Assembly (NCBI GenBank): GCA_916610825.1
Contig: OU744453.1
Coordinates: 5,493,845 to 5,557,844 of the forward strand
Direction of reading: 5' to 3'
Length of the DNA: 64,000 nt
DNA from: Haliclystus octoradiatus
Taxonomy: Eukaryota > Cnidaria > Staurozoa > Stauromedusae > Haliclystidae
The position numbers and the translations under genes were made by a program. Shown here one piece after another: positions 14,701 through 27,400 of this stretch. Numbering within the stretch: position 1 is the first letter of the stretch; each line of letters opens with the position of its first letter. The notes beneath the pieces were generated by a model that ran no database searches, had not been told where the DNA came from, and saw nothing but the letters and a program-made list of their open reading frames with translations.

Positions 14701-17700
14701 CAGTAATTTTCATTCAGCATTCAGAGTTACACATTCAGCATTCAGTAATTTTCATTCAGCATTCAGAGTTACACATTCAGAATTCAGAGTTACACATTAA
14801 GCATTCAGTAATTTTCATTCAGCATTCAGAGTTACACATTCAGCATTCAGTAATTTTCATTCAGCATTCAGAGTTACACATTCAGCATTCAGTAATTTTC
14901 ATTCAGCGTTCAGAGTTACACATTCAGCGTTCAGTAGTTTTCATTCAGCATTCAGAGTTACACATTCAGCATTCAGTAATTTTCATTCAGCATTCAGAGT
15001 TACACATTCAGCATTCAGTAATTTTCATTCAGCGTTCAGAGTTACACATTCAGCGTTCAGTAGTTTTCATTCAGCATTCAGAGTTACACATTCAGCATTC
15101 AGTAATTTTCATTCAGCATTCAGAGTTACACATTCAGCATTCAGTAATTTTCATTCAGCGTTCAGAGTTACACATTCAGAATTCAGAGTTACACATTCAG
15201 CATTCAGTAATTTTCATTCAGCATTCAGAGTTACACATTCAGCATTCAGTAATTTTCATTCAGCGTTCAGAGTTACACATTCAGCGTTCAGTAGTTTTCA
15301 TTCAGCATTCAGAGTTACACATTCAGCATTCAGTAATTTTCATTCAGCATTCAGAGTTACACATTCAGCATTCAGTAATTTTCATTCAGCGTTCAGAGTT
15401 ACACATTCAGCGTTCAGTAGTTTTCATTCAGCATTCAGAGTTACACATTCAGCATTCAGTAATTTTCATTCAGCATTCAGAGTTACACATTCAGCATTCA
15501 GTAATTTTCATTCAGCGTTCAGAGTTACACATTCAGCATTCAGTAATTTTCATTCAGCATTCAGAGTTACACATTCAGCATTCAGTAATTTTCATTCAGC
15601 GTTCAGAGTTACACATTCAGCGTTCAGTAGTTTTCATTCAGCATTCAGAGTTACACATTCAGCATTCAGTAATTTTCATTCAGCATTCAGAGTTACACAT
15701 TCAGCATTCAGTAATTTTCATTCAGCGTTCAGAGTTACACATTCAGCGTTCAGTAGTTTTCATTCAGCATTCAGAGTTACACATTCAGCATTCAGTAATT
15801 TTCATTCAGCATTCAGAGTTACACATTCAGCATTCAGTAATTTTCATTCAGCGTTCAGAGTTACACATTCAGCGTTCAGTAGTTTTCATTCAGCATTCAG
15901 AGTTACATATTCAGCATTCAGTAATTTTCATTCAGCATTCAGAGTTACACATTCAGCATTCAGTAATTTTCATTCAGCATTCAGAGTTACACATTCAGAA
16001 TTCAGAGTTACACATTAAGCATTCAGTAATTTTCATTCAGCATTCAGAGTTACACATTCAGCATTCAGTAATTTTCATTCAGCATTCAGAGTTACACATT
16101 CAGCATTCAGTAATTTTCATTCAGCGTTCAGAGTTACACATTCAGCGTTCAGTAGTTTTCATTCAGCATTCAGAGTTACACATTCAGCATTCAGTAATTT
16201 TCATTCAGCATTCAGAGTTACACATTCAGCATTCAGTAATTTTCATTCAGCGTTCAGAGTTACACATTCAGCGTTCAGTAGTTTTCATTCAGCATTCAGA
16301 GTTACACATTCAGCATTCAGTAATTTTCATTCAGCATTCAGAGTTACACATTCAGCGTTCAGTAATTTTCATTCAGCGTTCAGAGTTACACATTCAGCGT
16401 TCAGTAGTTTTCATTCAGCATTCAGAGTTACACATTCAGCATTCAGTAATTTTCATTCAGCATTCAGAGTTACACATTCAGCATTCAGTAATTTTCATTC
16501 AGCATTCAGAGTTACACATTCAGAATTCAGAGTTACACATTAAGCATTCAGTAATTTTCATTCAGCATTCAGAGTTACACATTCAGCATTCAGTAATTTT
16601 CATTCAGCATTCAGAGTTACACATTCAGAATTCAGAGTTACACATTCAGCATTCAGTAATTTTCATTCAGCATTCAGAGATACACATTCAGCATTCAGTA
16701 ATTTTCATTCAGCGTTCAGAGTTACACATTCAGCATTCAGTAGTTTTCATTCAGCATTCAGAGTTACACATTCAGCATTCAGTAATTTTCATTCAGCATT
16801 CAGAGTTACACATTCAGCATTCAGTAATTTTCATTCAGCGTTCAGAGTTACACATTCAGCGTTCAGTAGTTTTCATTCAGCATTCAGAGTTACACATTCA
16901 GCATTCAGTAATTTTCATTCAGCATTCAGAGTTACACATTCAGCATTCAGTAATTTTCATTCAGCGTTCAGAGTTACACATTCAGCGTTCAGTAGTTTTC
17001 ATTCAGCATTCAGAGTTACACATTCAGCATTCAGTAATTTTCATTCAGCATTCAGAGTTACACATTCAGCATTCAGTAATTTTCATTCAGCGTTCAGAGT
17101 TACACATTCAGCGTTCAGTAGTTTTCATTCAGCATTCAGAGTTACACATTCAGCATTCAGTAATTTTCATTCAGCATTCAGAGTTACACATTCAGCATTC
17201 AGTAATTTTCATTCAGCATTCAGAGTTACACATTCAGAATTCAGAGTTACACATTAAGCATTCAGTAATTTTCATTCAGCATTCAGAGTTACACATTCAG
17301 CATTCAGTAATTTTCATTCAGCATTCAGAGTTACACATTCAGCATTCAGTAATTTTCATTCAGCGTTCAGAGTTACACATTCAGCGTTCAGTAGTTTTCA
17401 TTCAGCATTCAGAGTTACACATTCAGCATTCAGTAATTTTCATTCAGCGTTCAGAGTTACACATTCAGCATTCAGTAATTTTCATTCAGCGTTCAGAGTT
17501 ACACATTCAGCGTTCAGTAGTTTTCATTCAGCATTCAGAGTTACACATTCAGCATTCAGTAATTTTCATTCAGCATTCAGAGTTACACATTCAGCATTCA
17601 GTAATTTTCATTCAGCGTTCAGAGTTACACATTCAGCGTTCAGTAGTTTTCATTCAGCATTCAGAGTTACACATTCAGCATTCAGTAATTTTCATTCAGC

Positions 17701-18400
17701 ATTCAGAGTTACACATTCAGCATTCAGTAATTTTCATTCAGCATTCAGAGTTACACATTCAGCATTCAGTAATTTTCATTCAGCATTCAGAGTTACACAT
17801 TCAGAATTCAGAGTTACACATTCAGCATTCAGTAATTTTCATTCAGCATTCAGAGATACACATTCAGCATTCAGTAATTTTCATTCAGCGTTCAGAGTTA
17901 CACATTCAGCGTTCAGTAGTTTTCATTCAGCATTCAGAGTTACACATTCAGCATTCAGTAATTTTCATTCAGCATTCAGAGTTACACATTCAGCATTCAG
18001 TAATTTTCATTCAGCGTTCAGAGTTACACATTCAGCGTTCAGTAGTTTTCATTCAGCATTCAGAGTTACACATTCAGCATTCAGTAATTTTCATTCAGCA
18101 TTCAGAGTTACACATTCAGCATTCAGTAATTTTCATTCAGCGTTCAGAGTTACACATTCAGCATTCAGTAATTTTCATTCAGCATTCAGAGTTACACATT
18201 CAGCATTCAGTAATTTTCATTCAGCGTTCAGAGTTACACATTCAGCGTTCAGTAGTTTTCATTCAGCATTCAGAGTTACACATTCAGCATTCAGTAATTT
18301 TCATTCAGCATTCAGAGTTACACATTCCGCATTCAGTAATTTTCATTCAGCGTTCAGAGTTACACATTCAGCGTTCAGTAGTTTTCATTCAGCATTCAGA
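8700..18400. repeat. Satellite domain 2: A-B dimers, ~126-bp higher-order unit, EcoRI-type variant
   Basis: Here the A' (TACTCA) monomer disappears and A-B dimers dominate. A frequent higher-order unit is three dimers (about 126 bp) whose third dimer has GCG ends and the TAGTTTT form of B. A variant creating GAATTC (TTCAGAATTCAGAG) and one with TTAAGC are common here and essentially absent elsewhere, marking this as a separately homogenised domain. Domain borders are judged by eye and approximate. Confidence 0.75.
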
Positions 18401-21400
18401 GTTACTCATTCAGCATTCAGAGTTACACATTCAGCATTCAGTAATTTTCATTCAGCATTCAGAGTTACTCATTCAGCATTCAGAGTTACACATTCAGCAT
18501 TCAGTAATTTTCATTCAGCTTTCAGAGTTACACATTCAGCATTCAGTAATTTTCATTCAGCATTCAGAGTTACTCATTCAGCATTCAGAGTTACACATTC
18601 AGTATTCAGTAATTTTCATTCAGCGTTCAGAGTTACACATTCAGCATTCAGTAATTTTCATTCAGCATTCAGAGTTACTCATTCAGCATTCAGAGTTACA
18701 CATTCAGCATTCAGTAATTTTCATTCAGCGTTCAGAGTTACACATTCAGCATTCAGTAATTTTCATTCAGCATTCAGAGTTACTCATTCAGCATTCAGAG
18801 TTACACATTCAGCATTCAGTAATTTTCATTCAGCGTTCAGAGTTACACATTCAGCGTTCAGTAGTTTTCATTCAGCATTCAGAGTTACTCATTCAGCATT
18901 CAGAGTTACACATTCAGCATTCAGTAATTTTCATTCAGCATTCAGAGTTACTCATTCAGCATTCAGAGTTACACATTCAGCATTCAGTAATTTTCATTCA
19001 GCTTTCAGAGTTACACATTCAGCATTCAGTAATTTTCATTCAGCATTCAGAGTTACTCATTCAGCATTCAGAGTTACACATTCAGCATTCAGTAATTTTC
19101 ATTCAGCGTTCAGAGTTACACATTCAGCGTTCAGTAGTTTTCATTCAGCATTCAGAGTTAAACATTCAGCATTCAGAGTTACACATTCAGCATTCAGTAA
19201 TTTTCATTCAGCGTTCAGAGTTACACATTCAGCATTCAGTAATTTTCATTCAGCATTCAGAGTTACTCATTCAGCATTCAGAGTTACACATTCAGCATTC
19301 AGTAATTTTCATTCAGCGTTCAGAGTTACACATTCAGCATTCAGTAATTTTCATTCAGCATTCAGAGTTACTCATTCAGCATTCAGAGTTACACATTCAG
19401 CATTCAGTAATTTTTATTCAGCGTTCAGAGTTACACATTCAGCATTCAGTAATTTTCATTCAGCATTCAGAGTTACTCATTCAGCATTCAGAGTTACACA
19501 TTCAGCATTCAGTAATTTTCATTCAGCGCTCAGAGTTACACATTCAGCATTCAGTAATTTTCATTCAACTTTCAGAGTTACTCATTCAGCATTCAGAGTT
19601 ACACATTCAGCATTCAGTAATTTTCATTCAGCGTTCAGAGTTACACATTCAGCATTCAGTAATTTTCATTCAGCATTCAGAGTTACACATTCAGCATTCA
19701 GTAATTTTCATTCAGCTTTCAGAGTTACACATTCAGCATTCAGTAATTTTCATTCAGCTTTCAGAGTTACACATTCAGCATTCAGTAATTTTCATTCAGC
19801 GTTCAGAGTTACACATTCAGCATTCAGTAATTTTCATTCAGCAATCAGAGTTACACATTCAGCATTCAGTAATTTTCATTCAGCTTTCAGAGTTACACAT
19901 TCAGCATTCAGTAATTTTCATTCAGCATTCAGAGTTACACATTCAGCATTCAGTAATTTTCATTCAGCTTTCAGAGTTACACATTCAGCATTCAGTAATT
20001 TTCATTCAGCTTTCAGAGTTACACATTCAGCATTCAGTAATTTTCATTCAGCATTCAGAGTTACTCATTCAGCATTCAGAGTTACACATTCAGCATTCAG
20101 TAATTTTCATTCAGCGTTCAGAGTTACACATTCAGCGTTCAGTAGTTTTCATTCAGCATTCAGAGTTACACATTCAGCATTCAGTAATTTATTCAGCATT
20201 CAGTAATTTTCATTCAGCGTTCAGAGTTACACATTCAGCGTTCAGTAGTTTTCATTCAGCATTCAGAGTTACACATTCAGCATTCAGAGTTACACATTCA
20301 GCATTGAGTAATTTTCATTCAGCATTCAGAGTTACACATTCAGCATTCAGTAATTTTCATTCAACATTCAGAGTTACACATTCAGCATTCAGTAATTTTC
20401 ATTCAGCGTTCAGAGTTACACATTCAGCGTTCAGTAGTTTTCATTCAGCATTCAGAGTTACACATTCAGCATTCAGAGTTACACATTCAGCATTCAGTAA
20501 TTTTCATTCAGCGTTCAGAGTTACACATTCAGCATTCAGTAATTTTCATTCAGCATTCAGAGTTACTCATTCAGCATTCAGAGTTACACATTCAGCATTC
20601 AGTAATTTTCATTCAGCATTCAGAGTTACACATTCAGCATTCAGTAATTTTCATTCAGCGTTCAGAGTTACACATTCAGCATTCAGTAATTTTCATTCAG
20701 CATTCAGAGTTACACATTCAGCATTCAGTAATTTTCATTCAGCGTTCAGAGTTACACATTCAGCGTTCAGTAGTTTTCATTCAGCATTCAGAGTTACACA
20801 TTCAGCATTCAGAGTTACACATTCAGCATTCAGTAATTTTCATTCAGTGTTCAGAGTTACACATTCAGCATTCAGTAATTTTCATTCAGCATTCAGAGTT
20901 ACTCATTCAGCATTCAGAGTTACACATTCAGCATTCAGTAATTTTCATTCAGCATTCAGAGTTACACATTCAGCATTCAGTAATTTTCATTCAGTGTTCA
21001 GAGTTACACATTCAGCATTCAGTAATTTTCATTCAGCATTCAGAGTTACACATTCAGCATTCAGTAATTTTCATTCAGCGTTCAGAGTTACACATTCAGC
21101 ATTCAGTAATTTTCATTCAGCATTCAGAGTTACACATTCAGCATTCAGTAATTTTCATTCAGCATTCAGAGTTACACATTCAGCATTCAGTAATTTTCAT
21201 TCAGCGTTCAGAGTTACACATTCAGCGTTCAGTAGTTTTCATTCAGCATTCAGAGTTACACATTCAGCATTCAGAGTTACACATTCAGCATTCAGTAATT
21301 TTCATTCAGCATTCAGAGTTACTCATTCAGCATTCAGAGTTACACATTCAGCATTCAGTAATTTTCATTCAGCGTTCAGAGTTACACATTCAGCATTCAG

Positions 21401-24400
21401 TAATTTTCATTCAGCGTTCAGAGTTACACATTCAGCGTTCAGTAGTTTTCATTCAGCATTCAGAGTTACACATTCAGCATTCAGAGTTACACATTCAGCA
21501 TTCAGTAATTTTCATTCAGCATTCAGAGTTACTCATTCAGCATTCAGAGTTACACATTCAGCATTCAGTAATTTTCATTCAGCTTTCAGAGTTACACATT
21601 CAGCATTCAGTAATTTTCATTCAGCATTCAAAGTTACTCATTCAGCATTCAGAGATACACATTCAGCATTCAGTAATTTTCATTCAGCGTTCAGAGTTAC
21701 ACATTCAGCATTCAGCTTTCAGAGTTACACATTCAGCATTCAGTAATTTTCATTCAGCGTTCAGAGTTACTCATTCAGCATTCAGAGTTACACATTCAGC
21801 ATTCAGTAATTTTCATTCAGCTTTCAGAGGTACACATTCAGCATTCAGTAATTTTCATTCAGCGTTCAGAGTTACTCATTCAGCATTCAGAGTTACACAT
21901 TCAGCGTTCAGTAGTTTTCATTCAGCATTCAGAGTTACTCATTCAGCATTCAGAGTTACACATTCAGCATTCAGTAATTTTCATTCAGCTTTCAGAGTTA
22001 CACATTCAGCATTCAGTAATTTTCATTCAGCGTTCAGAGTTACTCATTCAGCATTCAGAGTTACACATTCAGCATTCAGTAATTTTCATTCAGCATTCAG
22101 AGTTACTCATTCAGCATTCAGAGTTACACATTCAGCATTCAGTAATTTTCATTCAGCGTTCAGAGTTACACATTCAGCATTCAGTAATTTTCATTCAGCG
22201 TTCAGAGTTACACATTCAGCGTTCAGTAGTTTTCATTCAGCATTCAGAGTTACACATTCAGCATTCAGAGTTACACATTCAGCATTCAGTAATTTTCATT
22301 CAGCATTCAGAGTTACTCATTCAGCATTCAGAGTTACACATTCAGCATTCAGTAATTTTCATTCAGCTTTCAGAGTTACACATTCAGCATTCAGTAATTT
22401 TCATTCAGCATTCAAAGTTACTCATTCAGCATTCAGAGATACACATTCAGCATTCAGTAATTTTCATTCAGCGTTCAGAGTTACACATTCAGCATTCAGC
22501 TTTCAGAGTTACACATTCAGCATTCAGTAATTTTCATTCAGCGTTCAGAGTTACTCATTCAGCATTCAGAGTTACACATTCAGCATTCAGTAATTTTCAT
22601 TCAGCTTTCAGAGGTACACATTCAGCATTCAGTAATTTTCATTCAGCGTTCAGAGTTACTCATTCAGCATTCAGAGTTACACATTCAGCATTCAGTAATT
22701 TTCATTCAGCATTCAGAGTTACACATTCAGCATTCAGTAATTTTCATTCAGTGTTCAGAGTTACACATTCAGCATTCAGTAATTTTCATTCAGCATTCAG
22801 AGTTACACATTCAGCATTCAGTAATTTTCATTCAGCGTTCAGAGTTACACATTCAGCGTTCAGTAGTTTTCATTCAGCATTCAGAGTTACACATTCAGCA
22901 TTCAGAGTTACACATTCAGCATTCAGTAATTTTCATTCAGTGTTCAGAGTTACACATTCAGCATTCAGTAATTTTCATTCAGCATTCAGAGTTACTCATT
23001 CAGCATTCAGAGTTACACATTCAGCATTCAGTAATTTTCATTCAGCATTCAGAGTTACACATTCAGCATTCAGTAATTTTCATTCAGTGTTCAGAGTTAC
23101 ACATTCAGCATTCAGTAATTTTCATTCAGCATTCAGAGTTACACATTCAGCATTCAGTAATTTTCATTCAGCGTTCAGAGTTACACATTCAGCATTCAGT
23201 AATTTTCATTCAGCATTCAGAGTTACACATTCAGCATTCAGTAATTTTCATTCAGCATTCAGAGTTACACATTCAGCATTCAGTAATTTTCATTCAGCGT
23301 TCAGAGTTACACATTCAGCGTTCAGTAGTTTTCATTCAGCATTCAGAGTTACACATTCAGCATTCAGAGTTACACATTCAGCATTCAGTAATTTTCATTC
23401 AGCATTCAGAGTTACTCATTCAGCATTCAGAGTTACACATTCAGCATTCAGTAATTTTCATTCAGCGTTCAGAGTTACACATTCAGCATTCAGTAATTTT
23501 CATTCAGCGTTCAGAGTTACACATTCAGCGTTCAGTAGTTTTCATTCAGCATTCAGAGTTACACATTCAGCATTCAGAGTTACACATTCAGCATTCAGTA
23601 ATTTTCATTCAGCATTCAGAGTTACTCATTCAGCATTCAGAGTTACACATTCAGCATTCAGTAATTTTCATTCAGCTTTCAGAGTTACACATTCAGCATT
23701 CAGTAATTTTCATTCAGCATTCAAAGTTACTCATTCAGCATTCAGAGATACACATTCAGCATTCAGTAATTTTCATTCAGCGTTCAGAGTTACACATTCA
23801 GCATTCAGCTTTCAGAGTTACACATTCAGCATTCAGTAATTTTCATTCAGCGTTCAGAGTTACTCATTCAGCATTCAGAGTTACACATTCAGCATTCAGT
23901 AATTTTCATTCAGCTTTCAGAGGTACACATTCAGCATTCAGTAATTTTCATTCAGCGTTCAGAGTTACTCATTCAGCATTCAGAGTTACACATTCAGCGT
24001 TCAGTAGTTTTCATTCAGCATTCAGAGTTACTCATTCAGCATTCAGAGTTACACATTCAGCATTCAGTAATTTTCATTCAGCTTTCAGAGTTACACATTC
24101 AGCATTCAGTAATTTTCATTCAGCGTTCAGAGTTACTCATTCAGCATTCAGAGTTACACATTCAGCATTCAGTAATTTTCATTCAGCATTCAGAGTTACT
24201 CATTCAGCATTCAGAGTTACACATTCAGCATTCAGTAATTTTCATTCAGCGTTCAGAGTTACACATTCAGCATTCAGTAATTTTCATTCAGCGTTCAGAG
24301 TTACACATTCAGCGTTCAGTAGTTTTCATTCAGCATTCAGAGTTACACATTCAGCATTCAGAGTTACACATTCAGCATTCAGTAATTTTCATTCAGCATT

Positions 24401-27400
24401 CAGAGTTACTCATTCAGCATTCAGAGTTACACATTCAGCATTCAGTAATTTTCATTCAGCTTTCAGAGTTACACATTCAGCATTCAGTAATTTTCATTCA
24501 GCATTCAAAGTTACTCATTCAGCATTCAGAGATACACATTCAGCATTCAGTAATTTTCATTCAGCGTTCAGAGTTACACATTCAGCATTCAGCTTTCAGA
24601 GTTACACATTCAGCATTCAGTAATTTTCATTCAGCGTTCAGAGTTACTCATTCAGCATTCAGAGTTACACATTCAGCATTCAGTAATTTTCATTCAGCTT
24701 TCAGAGGTACACATTCAGCATTCAGTAATTTTCATTCAGCGTTCAGAGTTACTCATTCAGCATTCAGAGTTACACATTCAGCGTTCAGTAGTTTTCATTC
24801 AGCATTCAGAGTTACTCATTCAGCATTCAGAGTTACACATTCAGCATTCAGTAATTTTCATTCAGCTTTCAGAGTTACACATTCAGCATTCAGTAATTTT
24901 CATTCAGCGTTCAGAGTTACTCATTCAGCATTCAGAGTTACACATTCAGCATTCAGTAATTTTCATTCAGCGTTCAGAGTTACACATTCAGCATTCAGTA
25001 ATTTTCATTCAGCATTCAGAGTTACTCATTCAGCATTCAGAGTTACACATTCAGCATTCAGTAATTTTCATTCAGCGTTCAGAGTTACACATTCAGCATT
25101 CAGTAATTTTCATTCAGCGTTCAGAGTTACTCATTCAGCATTCAGAGTTACACATTCAGCATTCAGTAATTTTCATTCAGCGTTCAGAGTTACACATTCA
25201 GCATTCAGTAATTTTCATTCAGCGTTCAGAGTTACTCATTCAGCATTCAGAGTTACACATTCAGCATTCAGTAATTTTCATTCAGCGTTCAGAGTTACAC
25301 ATTCAGCATTCAGTAATTTTCATTCAGCGTTCAGAGTTACTCATTCAGCATTCAGAGTTACACATTCAGCATTCAGTAATTTTCATTCAGCTTTCAGAGT
25401 TACACATTCAGCATTCAGTAATTTTCATTCAGCATTCAGAGTTACTTATTCAGCATTCAGAGTTACACATTCAGCATTCAGTAATTTTCATTCAGCATTC
25501 AGAGTTACTCATTCAGCATTCAGAGTTACACATTCAGCATTCAGTAATTTTCATTCAGCGTTCAGAGTTACACATTCAGCGTTCAGTAGTTTTCATTCAG
25601 CATTCAGAGTTACACATTCAGCATTCAGTAATTTTCATTCAGCGTTCAGAGTTACACATTCAGCATTCAGTAATTTTCATTCAGCATTCAGAGTTACTCA
25701 TTCAGCATTCAGAGTTACACATTCTGCATTCAGTAATTTTCATTCAGCGTTCAGAGTTACACATTCAGCATTCAGTAATTTTCATTCAGCTTTCAGAGTT
25801 ACACATTCAGCATTCAGTAATTTTCATTTAGCATTCAGAGTTACTCATTCAGCATTCAGAGTTACACATTCAGCATTCAGTAATTTTCATTCAGCGTTCA
25901 GAGTTACACATTCAGCATTCAGTAATTTTCATTCAGCTTTCAGAGTTACACATTCAGCATTCAAAGTTACACATTCAGCATTCAGTAATTTTCATTCAGC
26001 TTTCAGAGTTACACATTCAGCATTCAGTAATTTTCATTCAGCATTCAGAGTTACTCATTCAGCATTCAGAGTTACACATTCTACATTCAGTAATTTTCAT
26101 TCAGCGTTCAGAGTTACACATTCAGCATTCAGTAATTTTCATTCAGCGTTCAGAGTTACACATTCAGCGTTCAGTAGTTTTCATTCAGCATTCAGAGTTA
26201 CACATTCAGCATTCAGTAATTTTCATTCAGCTTTCAGAGTTACACATTCAGCATTCAGTAATTTTCATTCAGCATTCAGAGTTACTTATTCAGCATTCAG
26301 AGTTACACATTCAGCATTCAGTAATTTTCATTCAGCATTCAGAGTTACTCAATCAGCATTCAGAGTTACACATTCAGCATTCAGTAATTTTCATTCAGCG
26401 TTCAGAGTTACACATTCAGCGTTCAGTAGTTTTCATTCAGCATTCAGAGTTACACATTCAGCATTCAGTAATTTTCATTCAGCGTTCAGAGTTACACATT
26501 CAGCATTCAGTAATTTTCATTCAGCATTCAGAGTTACTCATTCAGCATTCAGAGTTACACATTCTGCATTCAGTAATTTTCATTCAGCGTTCAGAGTTAC
26601 ACATTCAGCATTCAGTAATTTTCATTCAGCTTTCAGAGTTACACATTCAGCATTCAGTAATTTTCATTCAGCATTCAGAGTTACTCATTCAGCATTCAGA
26701 GTTACACATTCAGCATTCAGTAATTTTCATTCAGCGTTCAGAGTTACACATTCAGCGTTCAGTAGTTTTCATTCAGCATTCAGAGTTACACATTCAGCAT
26801 TCAGTAATTTTCATTCAGCGTTCAGAGTTACACATTCAGCATTCAGTAATTTTCATTCAGCATTCAGAGTTACTCATTCAGCATTCAGAGTTACACATTC
26901 TGCATTCAGTAATTTTCATTCAGCGTTCAGAGTTACACATTCAGCATTCAGTAATTTTCATTCAGCTTTCAGAGTTACACATTCAGCATTCAGTAATTTT
27001 CATTCAGCATTCAGAGTTACTCATTCAGCATTCAGAGTTACACATTCAGCATTCAGTAATTTTCATTCAGCGTTCAGAGTTACACATTCAGCATTCAGTA
27101 ATTTTCATTCAGCTTTCAGAGTTACACATTCAGCATTCAGAGTTACACATTCAGCATTCAGTAATTTTCATTCAGCTTTCAGAGTTACACATTCAGCATT
27201 CAGTAATTTTCATTCAGCATTCAGAGTTACTCATTCAGCATTCAGAGTTACACATTCAGCATTCAGTAATTTTCATTCAGCGTTCAGAGTTACACATTCA
27301 GCATTCAGTAATTTTCATTCAGCTTTCAGAGTTACACATTCAGCATTCAGTAATTTTCATTCAGCGTTCAGAGTTACTCATTCAGCATTCAGTAATTTTC

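Noticed and set aside
8700-18400. TTCAGAATTC as heat-shock elements
   Set aside because: A heat-shock element needs TTC-nn-GAA. This variant gives TTC-AG-AATTC, so the spacing and core do not fit.
20304-23839. Further heptad-repeat open frames in domain 3
   Set aside because: Same satellite artefact, with starts at TTG or GTG.
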